Assembly (NCBI GenBank): GCA_029931535.1
Contig: JAQPZY010001660.1
Coordinates: 3,931,001 to 3,995,000 of the forward strand
Length of the DNA stretch: 64,000 bases
Direction of reading: 5' to 3'
Source of the DNA: Margaritifera margaritifera
Taxonomy: Eukaryota; Mollusca; Bivalvia; Unionida; Margaritiferidae
A model generated the notes under the pieces. That model did no database searches and was not told the DNA's origin. It was given only the letters and a program-made list of their open reading frames with translations. Both the position numbers and the translations under genes were made by a program. How positions within the stretch are numbered: the stretch's first letter is position 1; each line of letters opens with the position of its first letter. Below, piece after piece: positions 36,644 to 47,215 of this stretch.

Positions 36644-36907
36644 TCATAAAATGTGCGCGTTAACGTCATAAAAGTGAAATAAATTAAGATGAAATAAAAA
36701 AGAAGTGCATATATTTACATAGTATTTAAATGATATACGTCTCTTCTTCTTTTCGCCATATATACTGACTGCCACTTCAAAATTAAAGTCTTTTAAGGAT
36801 TGTCCTTCAGTATTGCTTGTCATCAGGTTGTTCAGTACTCTCTGTGTCAACCTGTTCTTTAAAACACTCTTAATTCGATTCACTGAGGAGAATGACCTTT
36901 CACAATC
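36644..36907 (-). pseudogene. hAT transposase C-terminal dimerisation domain
   Basis: Begins D-C-E-R-S-F-S-S-V-N and continues 'RIKSVLKNRLTQRVLNNLM', the classic hAT dimerisation motif (ERxFS....k..lr..l....l..L). A tail follows with 'GQSLKDFNFEVAVSIYGEKK'. The start lies upstream of the first ATG in the frame (36883), so the domain is part of a larger lost protein. Confidence 0.85.
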
Positions 36908-37053
36908 TCAAAAAAATGGAAGATAAAATTTATGAATAGATGTACAAAAAGAGACAAAACTACCTGAATCCTTGTAGAATTGTTTAATTTCTTCACTAAA
37001 TCAATGTCAGAGAGCTCAAATGTTGTTCAAAAGTTTAAATTGTTTTATTTACC

Positions 37054-37370
37054 TGTTGTTGACACAGTTAGCCCCCGACTCCCCAGTAGGTCTGAACCAT
37101 AATAAAACTTGCCATCCGATCCAGCAATTTCCACCCAAGGGTGTAATGTCTTCCATATATTGTTAAATCCCGTCCTTCGTTTCTTGATATCTTTCTTTGT
37201 GGAAATCATGCTGACCCTATCGGAATCACTGCCACTATTGGTGATGCCAATTTCTGATTTTCGTAATCAGGCCAACATGGGGCTAAACGAGTGCTGGATA
37301 ATTTTACGTTTCACACAAATTTTTAATGTAATATGTGTAACTGCTTTGGCTGGTAGTGAAAATGATTGAA
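37054..37370 (-). pseudogene. hAT transposase N-terminal fragment
   Basis: A frame with one internal stop reads 'KRKIIQHSFSPMLA', stop, 'KSEIGITNSGSDSDRV', 'KKRRTGFNNIWKTLHPWVEI' and 'DGKFYYGSDLLG', ending at a possible donor (g|gtaaat). The 'F...W....PWVE...DGKFYY' pattern resembles the start of the zinc-finger region of hAT proteins. It lies in the same orientation as the dimerisation domain about 0.15 kb downstream; the intervening catalytic region is deleted. Confidence 0.6.
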
Positions 37371-38039
37371 ATATATATAACACACTACCTGTAGACTCCA
37401 TCGTCGCTGGCCAATCACGTGAATATGTCTGTGCAGACGAAACACACACCAAAGGTCGCGCACCGGCAGTGGCGCAAGCCAGGTACAAAAGATAATGGTT
37501 AAGTGAGTGGGTAATTATCCTGAATTATCTTAATAAAATGTCCAAGAGGAGGTAAGAACAGGTGTCATTTGAGTAATAGGGCTCTGAATTAGGTGACAGG
37601 ATGTTTGTTTAACAGATTAATTTTATAAGGGTAGTGGGAAACATCAAAGCATAGCGGCAGGTTCTAAAGCATTGGGGGTTATAGGGGGGTTGAAACGATA
37701 GCATAGAGGTCCCGCTATGGTAAAAGGCCCTGGGGAGAACACTGAATATAAAGATAAATCTCTCAATACTGGAAAATTATAATTCAAACTACTGATAAAA
37801 TATTCATTCGTGTATCATTTGTGTGAAATAGTCTTTCAGCAAACTTTTGTCACAAAAATATAAATCTTCTGCCAGCACAGGTAGACAGAACTAGCATACA
37901 GTTATTTTTCCCCAATCTTCATAGCAATGATAGTATGTGAGGTTTGCACATGCCTAATGTTTCTTTCTCATATCCAACTGTTAATATATTGGAGGCAGAG
38001 CTTGGTTAATATAAAAAATGTGTATGTATTTTATGAATT

Positions 38040-38965
38040 ATGTATCATAAAGATTTTGGGCAAGTTCGATGATGAGCAAGATACATGCATAATAATGAGG
38101 TGATCTTGCATCTGATATGATGAGCTTGTTGCCACTGTGGAAGCCATATTTCTGATCCGATTTTGAGCAAACTTTAAATATGGGTTTATATCATCAAGAT
38201 CTTGGATTGCATATTATTGAGGTATTCTGGCATCTCATTGACTGGCCTAGTTATCACTCTGAAGGTCAAATTTTTTATAAGACTTTGATCAAACTTGGAA
38301 TATATGCTTATATCATCAAGATCTTGTACAAATTTGATAATGAGTGATGTACATGCATATTAATGAGGTGATCTTGCAATCTGATTTGCTTAACTTGTTA
38401 CCACTGTGAAAGTCATATTTATGATCTGATTTTGATCATACTTGAAATATGGGATTATATCATGAAGATCTTAGATGGGTTTGATAATGAGTGAGATACA
38501 TGCATATTAATGAGGTAATCTTGTGTCTGATTTGTTGACCTTGTTATCACTCTGGAGACCAAAATTTCTGATCCAGTTTGATCAAACTTGGAATATATGC
38601 TTATATCATCAATATCTTGGACAAACTTGATAATGAGCAGGAACAGTGAATATTTTAAAAAAGTGATATTGTGTATGATTGGCTGAGCTTGTTACTGCAC
38701 TAAAATTTATTTATCCGATTTTGACCAAACTTCAGATATAGGCTTATATGATCAAGATCTCGCACGAGTTCAATAATGCATGGGACTCGCACATATTAAT
38801 GAGGTGATCTTGCATCTGATTGGCATAGCTTGTATCTCTGATCCAGTTTTGATCAAACTTGGTAAATAAGCTTAAATCACTAAAATCTTGGATGAGTACA
38901 ATTATCAGTAAGTTCCATGCATATTGATGAGGTGATTTGGCATCTGATTGGCTGAGCTTGTCAAC
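38040..38965 (+). repeat. Tandem repeat family E, about 150-bp monomer
   Basis: About six monomers carry 'ttgatcaaacttggaatat', 'gcttatatcatcaagatct', 'ataatgagtgagatacatgc' and 'attaatgaggtgatcttgc'. The family recurs at 56095-57200 within the same gene. The preceding 37745-38039 shows nothing. Confidence 0.85.
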
Positions 38966-39789
38966 ATTTGAGTGCTTCAGACTTTTTTTTTTTTTTTGTG
39001 CCAGTGGGCCAATGGACCCATTCACTTGAAAACTTAGGAACCAACTTTTGGAACCATGGGCCTGAAATGAAAGGCTTTAATGTAGCAGCAAATATTCATA
39101 TTCTTATCTGATTGTTAGTTGGTGATCATTCATTGTAATTACATGTCATTATTAATTAATTAAATGATGCATATTCTGTACTACTTTAAACTGTCGACAT
39201 AGACATTTGTTGCCATAGAGAACAATGTTGAGTTGAATAGTAAAGGTAACAGCACCATACAAACCTGGAATTTTCTGTAAAATTTTCGTCGGTATATTTT
39301 GTTATACGAAAATTTAAAAAAAAAAAAAATTGTTATTTTTATCAGTAAGACTAAATTACGTACATCAGTTATTATTTGGAAAGAAATTGTTAAGTGTTGT
39401 CTACATGTTGGCGGTCTATGCTGTTTGGTTTATTATATGGTAAATATGTACATCACTGTGAAGAATGATACACAGTAATGTTGTTGCAAGAAAAAATTAA
39501 CAGCTGTGGTAATTCAGAGTGGTCCTGTAGGAACTGTTGTACTAGTGATCAATTTTAATTGTTTGTTTATTCAAACAATTATAATAATTGATAATGAATT
39601 ATGCAAACAATTATAATAATTTTGATAATGAAATTCCACTATCTGTCATTGGTAAAAGTTCAATGCATCAAACAGATTTTAAAATAAACAAGTCAGAGTA
39701 CACAATATAAACAGTCAGCATTAAAGTTTTATAACAATAACAATAACAATTTCATCGTAATTGATCATTATGTAAACTTAACTGATCGT
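38966..39789. other. USP19 intron, no feature seen
   Basis: AT-rich sequence with T and A homopolymers; no exon or element ends could be paired. Confidence 0.5.
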
Positions 39790-40110
39790 GTCCAGAGCAC
39801 CTTCACTTCACATTGGAACCTGCATGCAACTGTTATTTTTCAGTTATTTCAAATGTACCATGGTCTTGCCCCAAACTATTTACAAGATGTAATTTGTCCT
39901 TTTTTTTTTGTTAACAATGAGACCTACACCACTCAATCATCATCAAATACTATTTGGCACCCTAAGAGCTCAAAATATCGGATAGCCCAGGGCACCACTG
40001 AATCTAGTTTAGGCCCCTTGCGTATTCTAAGTGAGTTGCCTGTCAGGCTTGTTAAACAAAAAGTGTTATCTAATTTGCCTGAAAGAAACCTTGAGCACCA
40101 GTGAAATGCT
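39790..40110 (+). pseudogene. Possible LINE reverse-transcriptase tail
   Basis: A frame with 'LFQMYHGLAPNYLQDVICPF' and later 'FGPLRILSELPVRL'-like text (sequence reads SLGPLRILSELPVRL) resembles the region after the RT domain in LINEs, where 'M(Y/F)K..NGLAP.YL.....P' precedes 'LWN.LP'. The end of the frame overlaps the left arm of a long inverted repeat. No catalytic motif is present. Moderate to low confidence. Confidence 0.45.
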
Positions 40111-40750
40111 GCATTTTTGTTTTGAAGTTTTTGAAAGACCCTGGTAAATCATTAATATTCAGCCTCATGATTAGGCTCAATTTGTAGGACCCTTCACCCT
40201 TTGGAGATCGTCTGCTTAATATTGTATAGAAGGCTATAAACTTTATGTACAAAGCAAATCATGTGACCAATGAATCGGGAACAGCACTGTTTCTGTTCCC
40301 TGTATTTCATTTGTTACCTATAATTATCCCTCACTTGTCGTACATGAATAATAATGAGCACACTCTGACTTGGTAATGCATTGCTGGTCAAATAAATTGA
40401 GCGATACTTATGCGTTTGTTTGACAATCTGACTAAGCAAGGGGATTAGTGACTTATAAAAGCCTTCAATACAATATTTTTCACCCAAAAGGAACTGATAT
40501 AATTACATTGCATTTTAACTCACTTTGTTCAAAGTGTTGGTAGCTGCGTGTTATATTGGTATACAGAGTGAACGTTTTATGTAATTCTAACACATCAACA
40601 GTACCATGATATGAACTAATTATGAAACTTGAAGTTGCTGTCTTTACTGATTAATAAAAAAAAAAGACCAATGTGTATCCTACTTCATTTTTGTTTTCAA
40701 CTTGGATCAAGAAAGGTGGAGATTTTTGCAGCGTTTAGAAAATGAAACTA
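39960..40750 (+). repeat. Long inverted repeat, left arm
   Basis: Matches the reverse complement of 41725-42395 over most of its length, e.g. 'aaaagtgttatctaatttgc', 'gtacaaagcaa', 'tgaccaatgaat', 'gtggagatttttgcag'. The arms are diverged (many substitutions and indels). They look like two copies of the same LINE-like 3' end placed tail to tail, about 1 kb apart. Confidence 0.75.
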
Positions 40751-41240
40751 CTAAGTACTGGTTTATATAGGACCTGGAGAAAACATTGCTTTTAATGAAA
40801 TCAACAAAAAAAAAATTGGTAGAGAAAGTCATATACAGTACAATTTGTTTTATAAAGAACAGTTGGACATTATTTTGAGAGGTAAATACATAAAATTAGT
40901 CATTATTAAAGAATTTTTGTATTATTTTATAGCTGTTTCAACATTGTGTCAAAATAATAGTAAAAGACATGGCTTTGTTGGGCAAGCGGATATTGAGTCA
41001 TTGCAAGTGCTTTTTTTAAAAACCATTTGCCATGAGTCTGTGTCTGAAAAAAAGTTTCTTTCATCACTGCCCAATTGTGTAGAACTACCTTGTATAAAAA
41101 TTCATTTCTGCCTTCAAAAATTCAAATGTAGAACATTTTGCCAATAGAAATAATAAGCAACCCATCTATTAAAAATTTCAATAACTTAACTGAATCAAGA
41201 TAAATGTATAACTCCTTCATATTATTACATTGGTGATCAG

Positions 41241-41429
41241 GTGGTTCAAGTCCAGCATATGCGATTGAGAACCAGATGTAGTAGTTTAAATTATAATTTA
41301 TTCTTAAATTCTGTTTCCAACAATAGGTTCTCTTCATGCGAATATATCGAAACAGCTGAACACTTTCTATTTGAATGTCAAAAATATACAACTGTAAGAC
41401 ATAATGTTCTTTTCAAATTACCATATTGA
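41241..41429 (+). pseudogene. LINE C-terminal zinc-knuckle-like fragment
   Basis: A frame with 'MRLRTRCSSLNYNLF' then 'CEYIETAEHFLFECQKYTTV' matches the C-terminal pattern of several LINE clades (LR.GcssLN..L......C.C...E...H.f..C..y...R). It lies between the two arms of the inverted repeat, on the plus strand. The upstream RT is not recognisable. Confidence 0.65.
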
Positions 41430-41724
41430 CTTACAATTAAACATTATTATTCGGCAATTCCATGTACTCTGACAGTGCTCAAAGAAAACACAGGCCCAGG
41501 ACAAATGGCTTTACAAAATCACTTGTCCTGACTTGAAATCCACTTGCCCGACAGGGACATATATTTATACTATTTTTTTGACACAGTGTTGAAACTGTTA
41601 TACTTTTAACAAAAATGTGTAGAAATGCCATAAATTGACTAATTTTCTGTATTTGCCTGTCATAACGTGTACTTAAGGGAAAAAAATGTTGTGACCTTGT
41701 CTACTAAAATTTTTATTTGATTTC

Positions 41725-42395
41725 ATTTTTTGAACACTGCAAAAATCTCCACGTTTCTCGATAAAAGTTGAAAAACAGAAATTAAGTTGGAGAGGCATTG
41801 TTCTTTTTTTCTTATATCATTCAATAAAATAGTAGTTTCAAATTTCATAATTAGTTCATGTTATAGTACTGTGGATGTGTCACAATTACCGAAATCACTC
41901 ACTCCATATATCAAAATAGAACCAGCAGCTAGCTTGAATATCAAACAGTCGCATTGGTACCACTTGATATATTTAACCAGTGATGCATTATCAAGTCAGC
42001 ATGAGTAAGGGACAGCTCATTCTTATTCACGCAGGACAAGTGAGCCCTATTTATGGGTAACCAGTGAAATTCAGGGAACAGTAATACTACTGTTTCCTAT
42101 TCATTGGTCATGTGCATTGCTTTGTACACAAAGTTCATAGCTTTCAATACAATTAAGCATACGATTTTCATAAGGTAGAGGGACCTACAAATGGAGCCCT
42201 AGCAGGGGGATGAATATTCATAATTTACCAGAGTCTATCAAGAACTTCAAAATGAAAATGTCGCATTTCATCAGCACACTTGAGGTATCTTTCAGGCAAA
42301 TTAGATAACACTTTTTTCACAAGCTGGAGGGACCTGATTTAGATTTAGAGGGGCCTGGGCATCGGTACTATCTGATTTTTTTTTTAGCTCAGTCT
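41725..42395 (-). repeat. Long inverted repeat, right arm
   Basis: Reverse-complement partner of 39960-40750. Both arms preserve a short hairpin (gggaacag...ctgttccc on the left at 40277-40300; the equivalent at 42074-42097), although loop sequences differ. Confidence 0.75.
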
Positions 42396-42619
42396 CATAA
42401 AATCAATACACATATATTTATGGTAGTGTAAACCTTCATACAATTATCAACACACTTGTCAGATTAATACACGGATCACAACCACACCTATCTATTCCAT
42501 CTTTCCTAACTATTATATGATCACTGCAATAATTACATCTACTAGAAATGATAATGTATATATTTATATTTGTATATGATCTATCCACCTGAAGTCAGTG
42601 GACAAATAATGATTGTTAG
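42396..42619. other. No feature seen between two inverted-repeat systems
   Basis: AT-rich spacer; nothing supported. Confidence 0.4.
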
Positions 42620-43860
42620 AATTTCTTTGTAATAGGGGAGACAGTTTTTAATAACCTTACATGTCGTCCCCAGGCCTGAGATTAAATTTCGTGCCTGGGT
42701 AGTGCGAAGGAGTATAGTGTAGTCAGAAGTTTCCGATATTCCGCTCTTGTATGATTCTATTGCAAGCTCCAAGTTTTGGCAAGTTGTTCATGGAAGGCAC
42801 AGCAGGACCCATCTTTTTAAAGGGTATGAAGCATGTAAGGTAGCCAAAAATTGAGGGGGAAAGCGCACATTGCCTTGCCTGACGACACTTCCTATGAGGT
42901 TGGCTCAGAATGGGCATTTTCAATTTTGCTTGTAGATCGAGTCATTAAACATTTATTTATAGAGCCAATTGACAGTCTTTTTGTATTCATTTAAGGCAAA
43001 TGTAAACTTTCTTTGGAGATGGTGCTGATAAGTAGTGCATCTTAAAGAGTAACAAGACTGAATATGAAGGACATCAAGTTTGACTCTTACATCAAAGAAA
43101 GGAAGTGCATTAAACTCTGCATGGCATCTGTTTGCAAGCCTAAACTTACATTTTTGTCTGCTATTTAGTACTCTATTGCCTTGATTACGTCATGTTCATT
43201 TTTATAAATGAATAACCCTTTGTTTGGTCTTGGTTTAACTGTAAACCCTTGCTGACTCAATTTTGCATATAGTTTTTATCATACTCGTTGTAATTGTTTA
43301 TCCACTGTGGCAGATCCATTGCGTTTTCTTTTTTAAAATCAATATTTAAATGAAACGCTAGGGAAAAAAATATAGGCTGTTAGGTCGACCAAGCCTGGGA
43401 GTGTGGTCTAGTGATTGAAAAACCACACCCTATGCTGGGGATGAGCTGGAAATGGGCCTCAAATCAGAAAGCTGTTATTCAAACGGTTGAAACTACAACA
43501 CATAGGTTATGATGAATTTACAGCGAGATTTTCATGATCTCCTTACGAGCTTCGGCTCTTCCACGAGCTACTAGTTCGTTTTTGACACTTCGTCGATTAC
43601 AACCATAGAGTATGTCTTGTGCCATGCAGCTTGGATTTCATTTTTCATGGTTGTTTATTTGTTGACTTCATCAAGGATAAGGTTGAACTATTCCTCTCAG
43701 ATAGCATTGTCACATAGCGCCTTAGCTATGTGGTCTGTGTTTGTGTTAAACAGGGGTTGTTATTGCCAGCCAAGCCCCCCCCACTTGAGCTGGGCTCAAA
43801 ATGATCGTTTAAAATTTTGCTCATAGATCGAGTTATTAAGCATTTGTTCGTGCAGCCACA

Positions 43861-44364
43861 TGACAGTCGTTTTGTGTTCATTTAAGGCAAATGCAGACTT
43901 TCTTTAAGAGAGGGTGCTGTTCAGTAGTACATTATAAAGACTAATGACAGTCGTTTTGTGTTCATTTAAGGCAAATGCAGACTTTCTTTAAGAGAGGGTG
44001 CTGTTCAGTAGTACATTATAAAGACTAATGACAGTCGTTTTGTGTTCATTTAAGGCAAATGCAGACTTTCTTTAAGAGAGGGTGCTGTTCAGTAGTACAT
44101 TATAAAGACTAATGACAGTCATTTTGTGTTCATTTAAGGCAAATGCAGACTTTCTTTAAGAGAGGGTGCTGTTCAGTAGTACATTATAAAGACTAATGAC
44201 AGTCATTTTGTGTTCATTTAAGGCAAATGCAGACTTTCTTTAAGAGAGGGTGCTGTTCAGTAGTACATTATAAAGACTAATGACAGTCATTTTGTGTTCA
44301 TTTAAGGCAAATGCAGACTTTCTTTAAGAGAGGGTGCTGTTCAGTAGTACATTATAAAGACTAA
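43861..44364. repeat. 84-bp tandem repeat, six copies
   Basis: Units start at 43861, 43945, 44029, 44113, 44197 and 44281, nearly identical, each with 'gacagtcgttttgtgttcat' or its gtcattttg variant, 'aaggcaaatgcagacttt' and 'agggtgctgttcagtagtac'. A single-copy homologue of the unit sits at about 42970-43055. 84 is a multiple of 3, but all frames contain stops, so the expansion came after decay. Confidence 0.97.
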
Positions 44365-44692
44365 CAAGACTGAATATGAACGGCATCAACTTTGATTCTT
44401 ATGTCAAAGAAAGGAAGTGTATTAACATCTGCAAGCATCTGTTTGCAAGCCTAAACATACATTTTCGCCTGTGATTTAGTACCACATTGCCTTGATTACA
44501 TGCATAATTTTTATAAATGAATAACCCTTTGTTTGGTCTTGGTGTAACTATAAACCCTTGCCGACTCAGTTGTCAACACCATCTTCCACTTATACTTTTT
44601 GTAAAGAGCTGTTTAACCTTTGCCAGTAAGAAGGTTTCAGTCTCACTAATCCTTTTGAGGTGAAAATCTTGTGCGTCTTGGATATATCAACA

Positions 44693-45549
44693 TTATAATT
44701 CCTCTATAAGCAGCATGTGAAACTTTAATTCATCCAGGGAGTTGGTTACTTTGGAGACCCACAACTTTAACTGATTGTGTGTGCTTGTAAGTAAGACAGT
44801 GGCAAAGTCAAAGAAGCTGATGGTTTCCATGCTGTCAACAGATTCACAAATAGTATTACATGTATTATTGACGACAAAAAGTACCACACTTTTTTGCCTG
44901 AAAGTTGGGAGATGATTTGGCTTTGTTGCCAATTACTGTGATGCAGTAGAGTTTGTCTTTGTAAAAAAAAAAAGCTCTTGTCATCACTAAGACGAGTGAT
45001 TGAGGAATTTGTGTACTCTGAAAAAATTGTTATAGATGTGAACTTATTGTCAAACACCATGTCATTATTGTGATAGCCATTTCGTCCCTTTTGAGCTGTC
45101 TCAATATCTGGTACCCATTTAGTAGTGCCATCCTGGCAGGCACAATGGTGGTTACCATCAAACACAAAAGGGTTGTCGGTTATGAGAAACTGATGTACCC
45201 AACCTGAGATGACAGGCCCGCCTTGTTTCCCAAAGAAGGAGGTCGATAGTATGTATGGCACAGTTGCAGCATCATCTGTCGGATCTGGTACCCAATTAGT
45301 GACACATTTTGTAGTAGCAGCAAGGTATGGGTCAGTGGGGTCTTGAACATTTTGAATTAGGTCGTTGTTCATTGACAAAGTGCCACTTATTGTATCACCA
45401 GCCTTTAAGACACTTAAGACATTAACAACATTAATATGCACAATTAGATTTGCCACAGGCAGACTGCCATCGCTCAGTGCACCATCAGTGAACTCGGTCA
45501 ATGCCCCAGAAACGCTTGCATCACAGTTACTAAAAGATTCCCAGACCAT
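44693..45549 (-). pseudogene. Tail-fibre-like relic ORF of the virus-like block
   Basis: A 260-codon minus frame (44767-45549), continued after a shift by the 79-codon frame at 44693-44932. Around residues 48-90 it reads 'LKAGDTISGTLSMNN' then 'NVQDPTDPYLAATTKCVTNW'. This is the G(D/G)T(M/I)(S/T)G.L.MN...I.N..DPT(D/N)...AAT...V repeat typical of phage and virus tail-fibre or needle proteins. A second, weaker 'DPTDDAAT' follows. The remainder ('HHCACQDGTTKWVPDIET') is not recognised. No host-like splice sites are seen. It is probably a non-functional copy. The host range of such modules in animal elements is not something I can check here. Confidence 0.5.
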
Positions 45550-45559
45550 ATAGACTCAT

Positions 45560-46147
45560 AGTGTGCTAGTGTGGATTTTTTATCTCAAGGGTGATGGTGC
45601 ATGCCAGCATATTAAATGGTGATTGTTTTTCATCTAAAATATGTATTGAGAGCCCCTGGATGATGCCTTTAAGAACTCAACACTCACAGGAGTGTTTTTG
45701 CAGAATTTTTTCATTTGAGTTGATTTGGTTGAGGTGGACATACAGCCTCTGGACGTTGATAAATGCCGGGGCATTAGGTGTTACGTGTGTGCTTGACAAG
45801 AAAACCCTGTTTTGGTCAGACCCAAATATGTGGGCTAGCGGCAAGTAGAGAGATATAGATGATAGTTGGTTTGGTCAGTGAACGAGATGCTGACCTGCCT
45901 GGTCACTGCGTTGTAGTCTGCAGACATGCCTGGAATGGCAACCTGCATTACTTTTTTGAACGTTAATATTGCCAAGCACCTTCAATATGTTGTGCCATCC
46001 TGGTTTAAATGAAATCTCTCTGAGCCCTTCACCGATACCAGGACAAGTATGTATCACCTGTTCTAGAGCCACCAGTCCAACTAAAGGATTGGTCAATACA
46101 ACATTCATTGGTTTTTGTGTGTGCGAGAACGGTACCACCACAGTCAT
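45560..46147 (-). pseudogene. Capsid-like relic ORFs (minor capsid type suspected)
   Basis: A 90-codon frame starts 'MTVVVPFSHTQKPMNVVL'. After a one-base shift it continues with 'VAIPGMSADYNAVTRQVSIS', and after another break with 'NRVFLSSTHVTPNAPAFIN', 'VQRLYVHLNQINSNE' and 'GIIQGLSIHILDEKQSPFN'. The short beta-strand-like pattern and the 'L.Q..N.NEN.L' and 'L.I.I.DE....F' themes resemble jelly-roll minor-capsid-like ORFs of Polinton/adintovirus elements. The match is from memory of the pattern only. At least two frameshifts and one stop are present. Confidence 0.35.
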
Positions 46148-46339
46148 TTTACTTTTAATAGAAATGCAAAATAGTTTCAGACTAGATAAATCCTAAACAA
46201 GATGTGGTGTCCCCTTTTGGGCAAGACTGGCTGGAACACATTCAGTAATGGTCCAAATATGTTTGCCTACAGGCTCTTTTGTAAAGAGTTTACTATGGAT
46301 ATAAGAACTGGCACCAAAAACAAATCCCCCATACTTATT

Positions 46340-46781
46340 CATACAGTTTATCTGTGCCACAATACTCATTCTTGCAGTTTATCTGTGCCACAATACTCAT
46401 TCATACTGTTTATCTGTGCCACAATACTCATTCATACAGTTTATCTGTGCCACAATACTCATTCATATAGTTTATCTGTGCCACAATACTCGTTCATACA
46501 GTTTATCTGTGCCACAATACTCATTCATACAATTTATGTGTGCCACAATACTCATTCATACAGTTTATGTGTGCCAAAATACTCGTTTATACAGTTTATC
46601 TGTGCCACAATACTCATTCATACAGTTTATCTGTGCCACAATACTCATTCATACAGTTTATCTGTGCCACAATACTCATACAATTTATGTGTGCCACAAT
46701 ACTCATTCATACAGTTTATGTGTGCCAAAATACTCGTTTATACAGTTTATCTGTGCCACAATACTCATTCATACAGTTTAT
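46340..46781. repeat. 31-bp minisatellite, about 14 copies
   Basis: Unit 'catacagtttatctgtgcca' plus 'caatactcatt'; one copy is shortened by a few bases. As 31 is not a multiple of 3 and the unit lacks stops, all three plus frames stay open through it, giving 202-, 129- and 91-codon frames that are not genes. Confidence 0.97.
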
Positions 46782-47215
46782 CCCACATACCTCTTTACTT
46801 CCTAGTTTAAGCTAAGCATGCTTGTTTTTGCCATGAAACACAATCTCCGATAGGTACACTTACAAGTATCCCATTTCTTTAAATTGAAAATGCCCATTTT
46901 GAACCGACCTCATGGGGGATCGTGACCAGCCGAGCAACATGAGTTTTTTCCCTTTTTTTGTCTAGCGCTACCTCAATTTTTGGCTACCTTACCTGCTCCA
47001 TACCCTTTAAAAAAAACTGGGTCCCGCCTCGCCTACATGAACAACTTGTTAAAGCATGGATCTTGCAACGCTGATGTTTATAGGATCGGAGCAGCAAAAA
47101 CTTTTGACTACAACATGTTCCTTTGCGCTTCCCAAGCACAAAATTTATCTCAGGTCTGGGGGATGACTCTTCCACTCTAGGTTTGTACAGAATCCCCAGA
47201 TAATGCATTGATTTG

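Larger units (their letters stand above)
36594..37744 (-). mobile_element. Small hAT element, CAGTG..TCCCCAG ends
   Basis: The left end is cagtgatttccccag and the right end, reverse complemented, cagtgttctccccag (12 of 15), a terminus type common in animal hAT elements. Flanks share aatat only (AT-rich, so weak). It carries two separated pieces of a hAT transposase on the minus strand and no catalytic core, so it is an internal-deletion derivative. Confidence 0.75.
42620..47215 (-). mobile_element. Decayed virus-like or Polinton-like block with inverted coding arms
   Basis: About 4.6 kb bounded by inverted copies (42620-42940 and 46880-47215) of one segment. Both arms encode the same peptide theme ('MNNLPKLGACN' on the left, 'MNNLLKHGSCNADV' on the right). 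Between them on the minus strand lie relic frames with capsid-like text and a phage tail-fibre-like repeat (described separately). A third, direct copy of the left-arm neighbourhood (42900-43265) is at 43790-44575. Long inverted ends plus structural-type proteins suggest a Polinton/adintovirus-like element, but no polymerase, integrase, ATPase or protease is seen. The identity is an inference. Confidence 0.45.

Noticed and set aside
46202..46815. Three overlapping plus-strand ORFs of 202, 129 and 91 codons
   Set aside because: They are one stop-free 31-bp minisatellite read in three frames.
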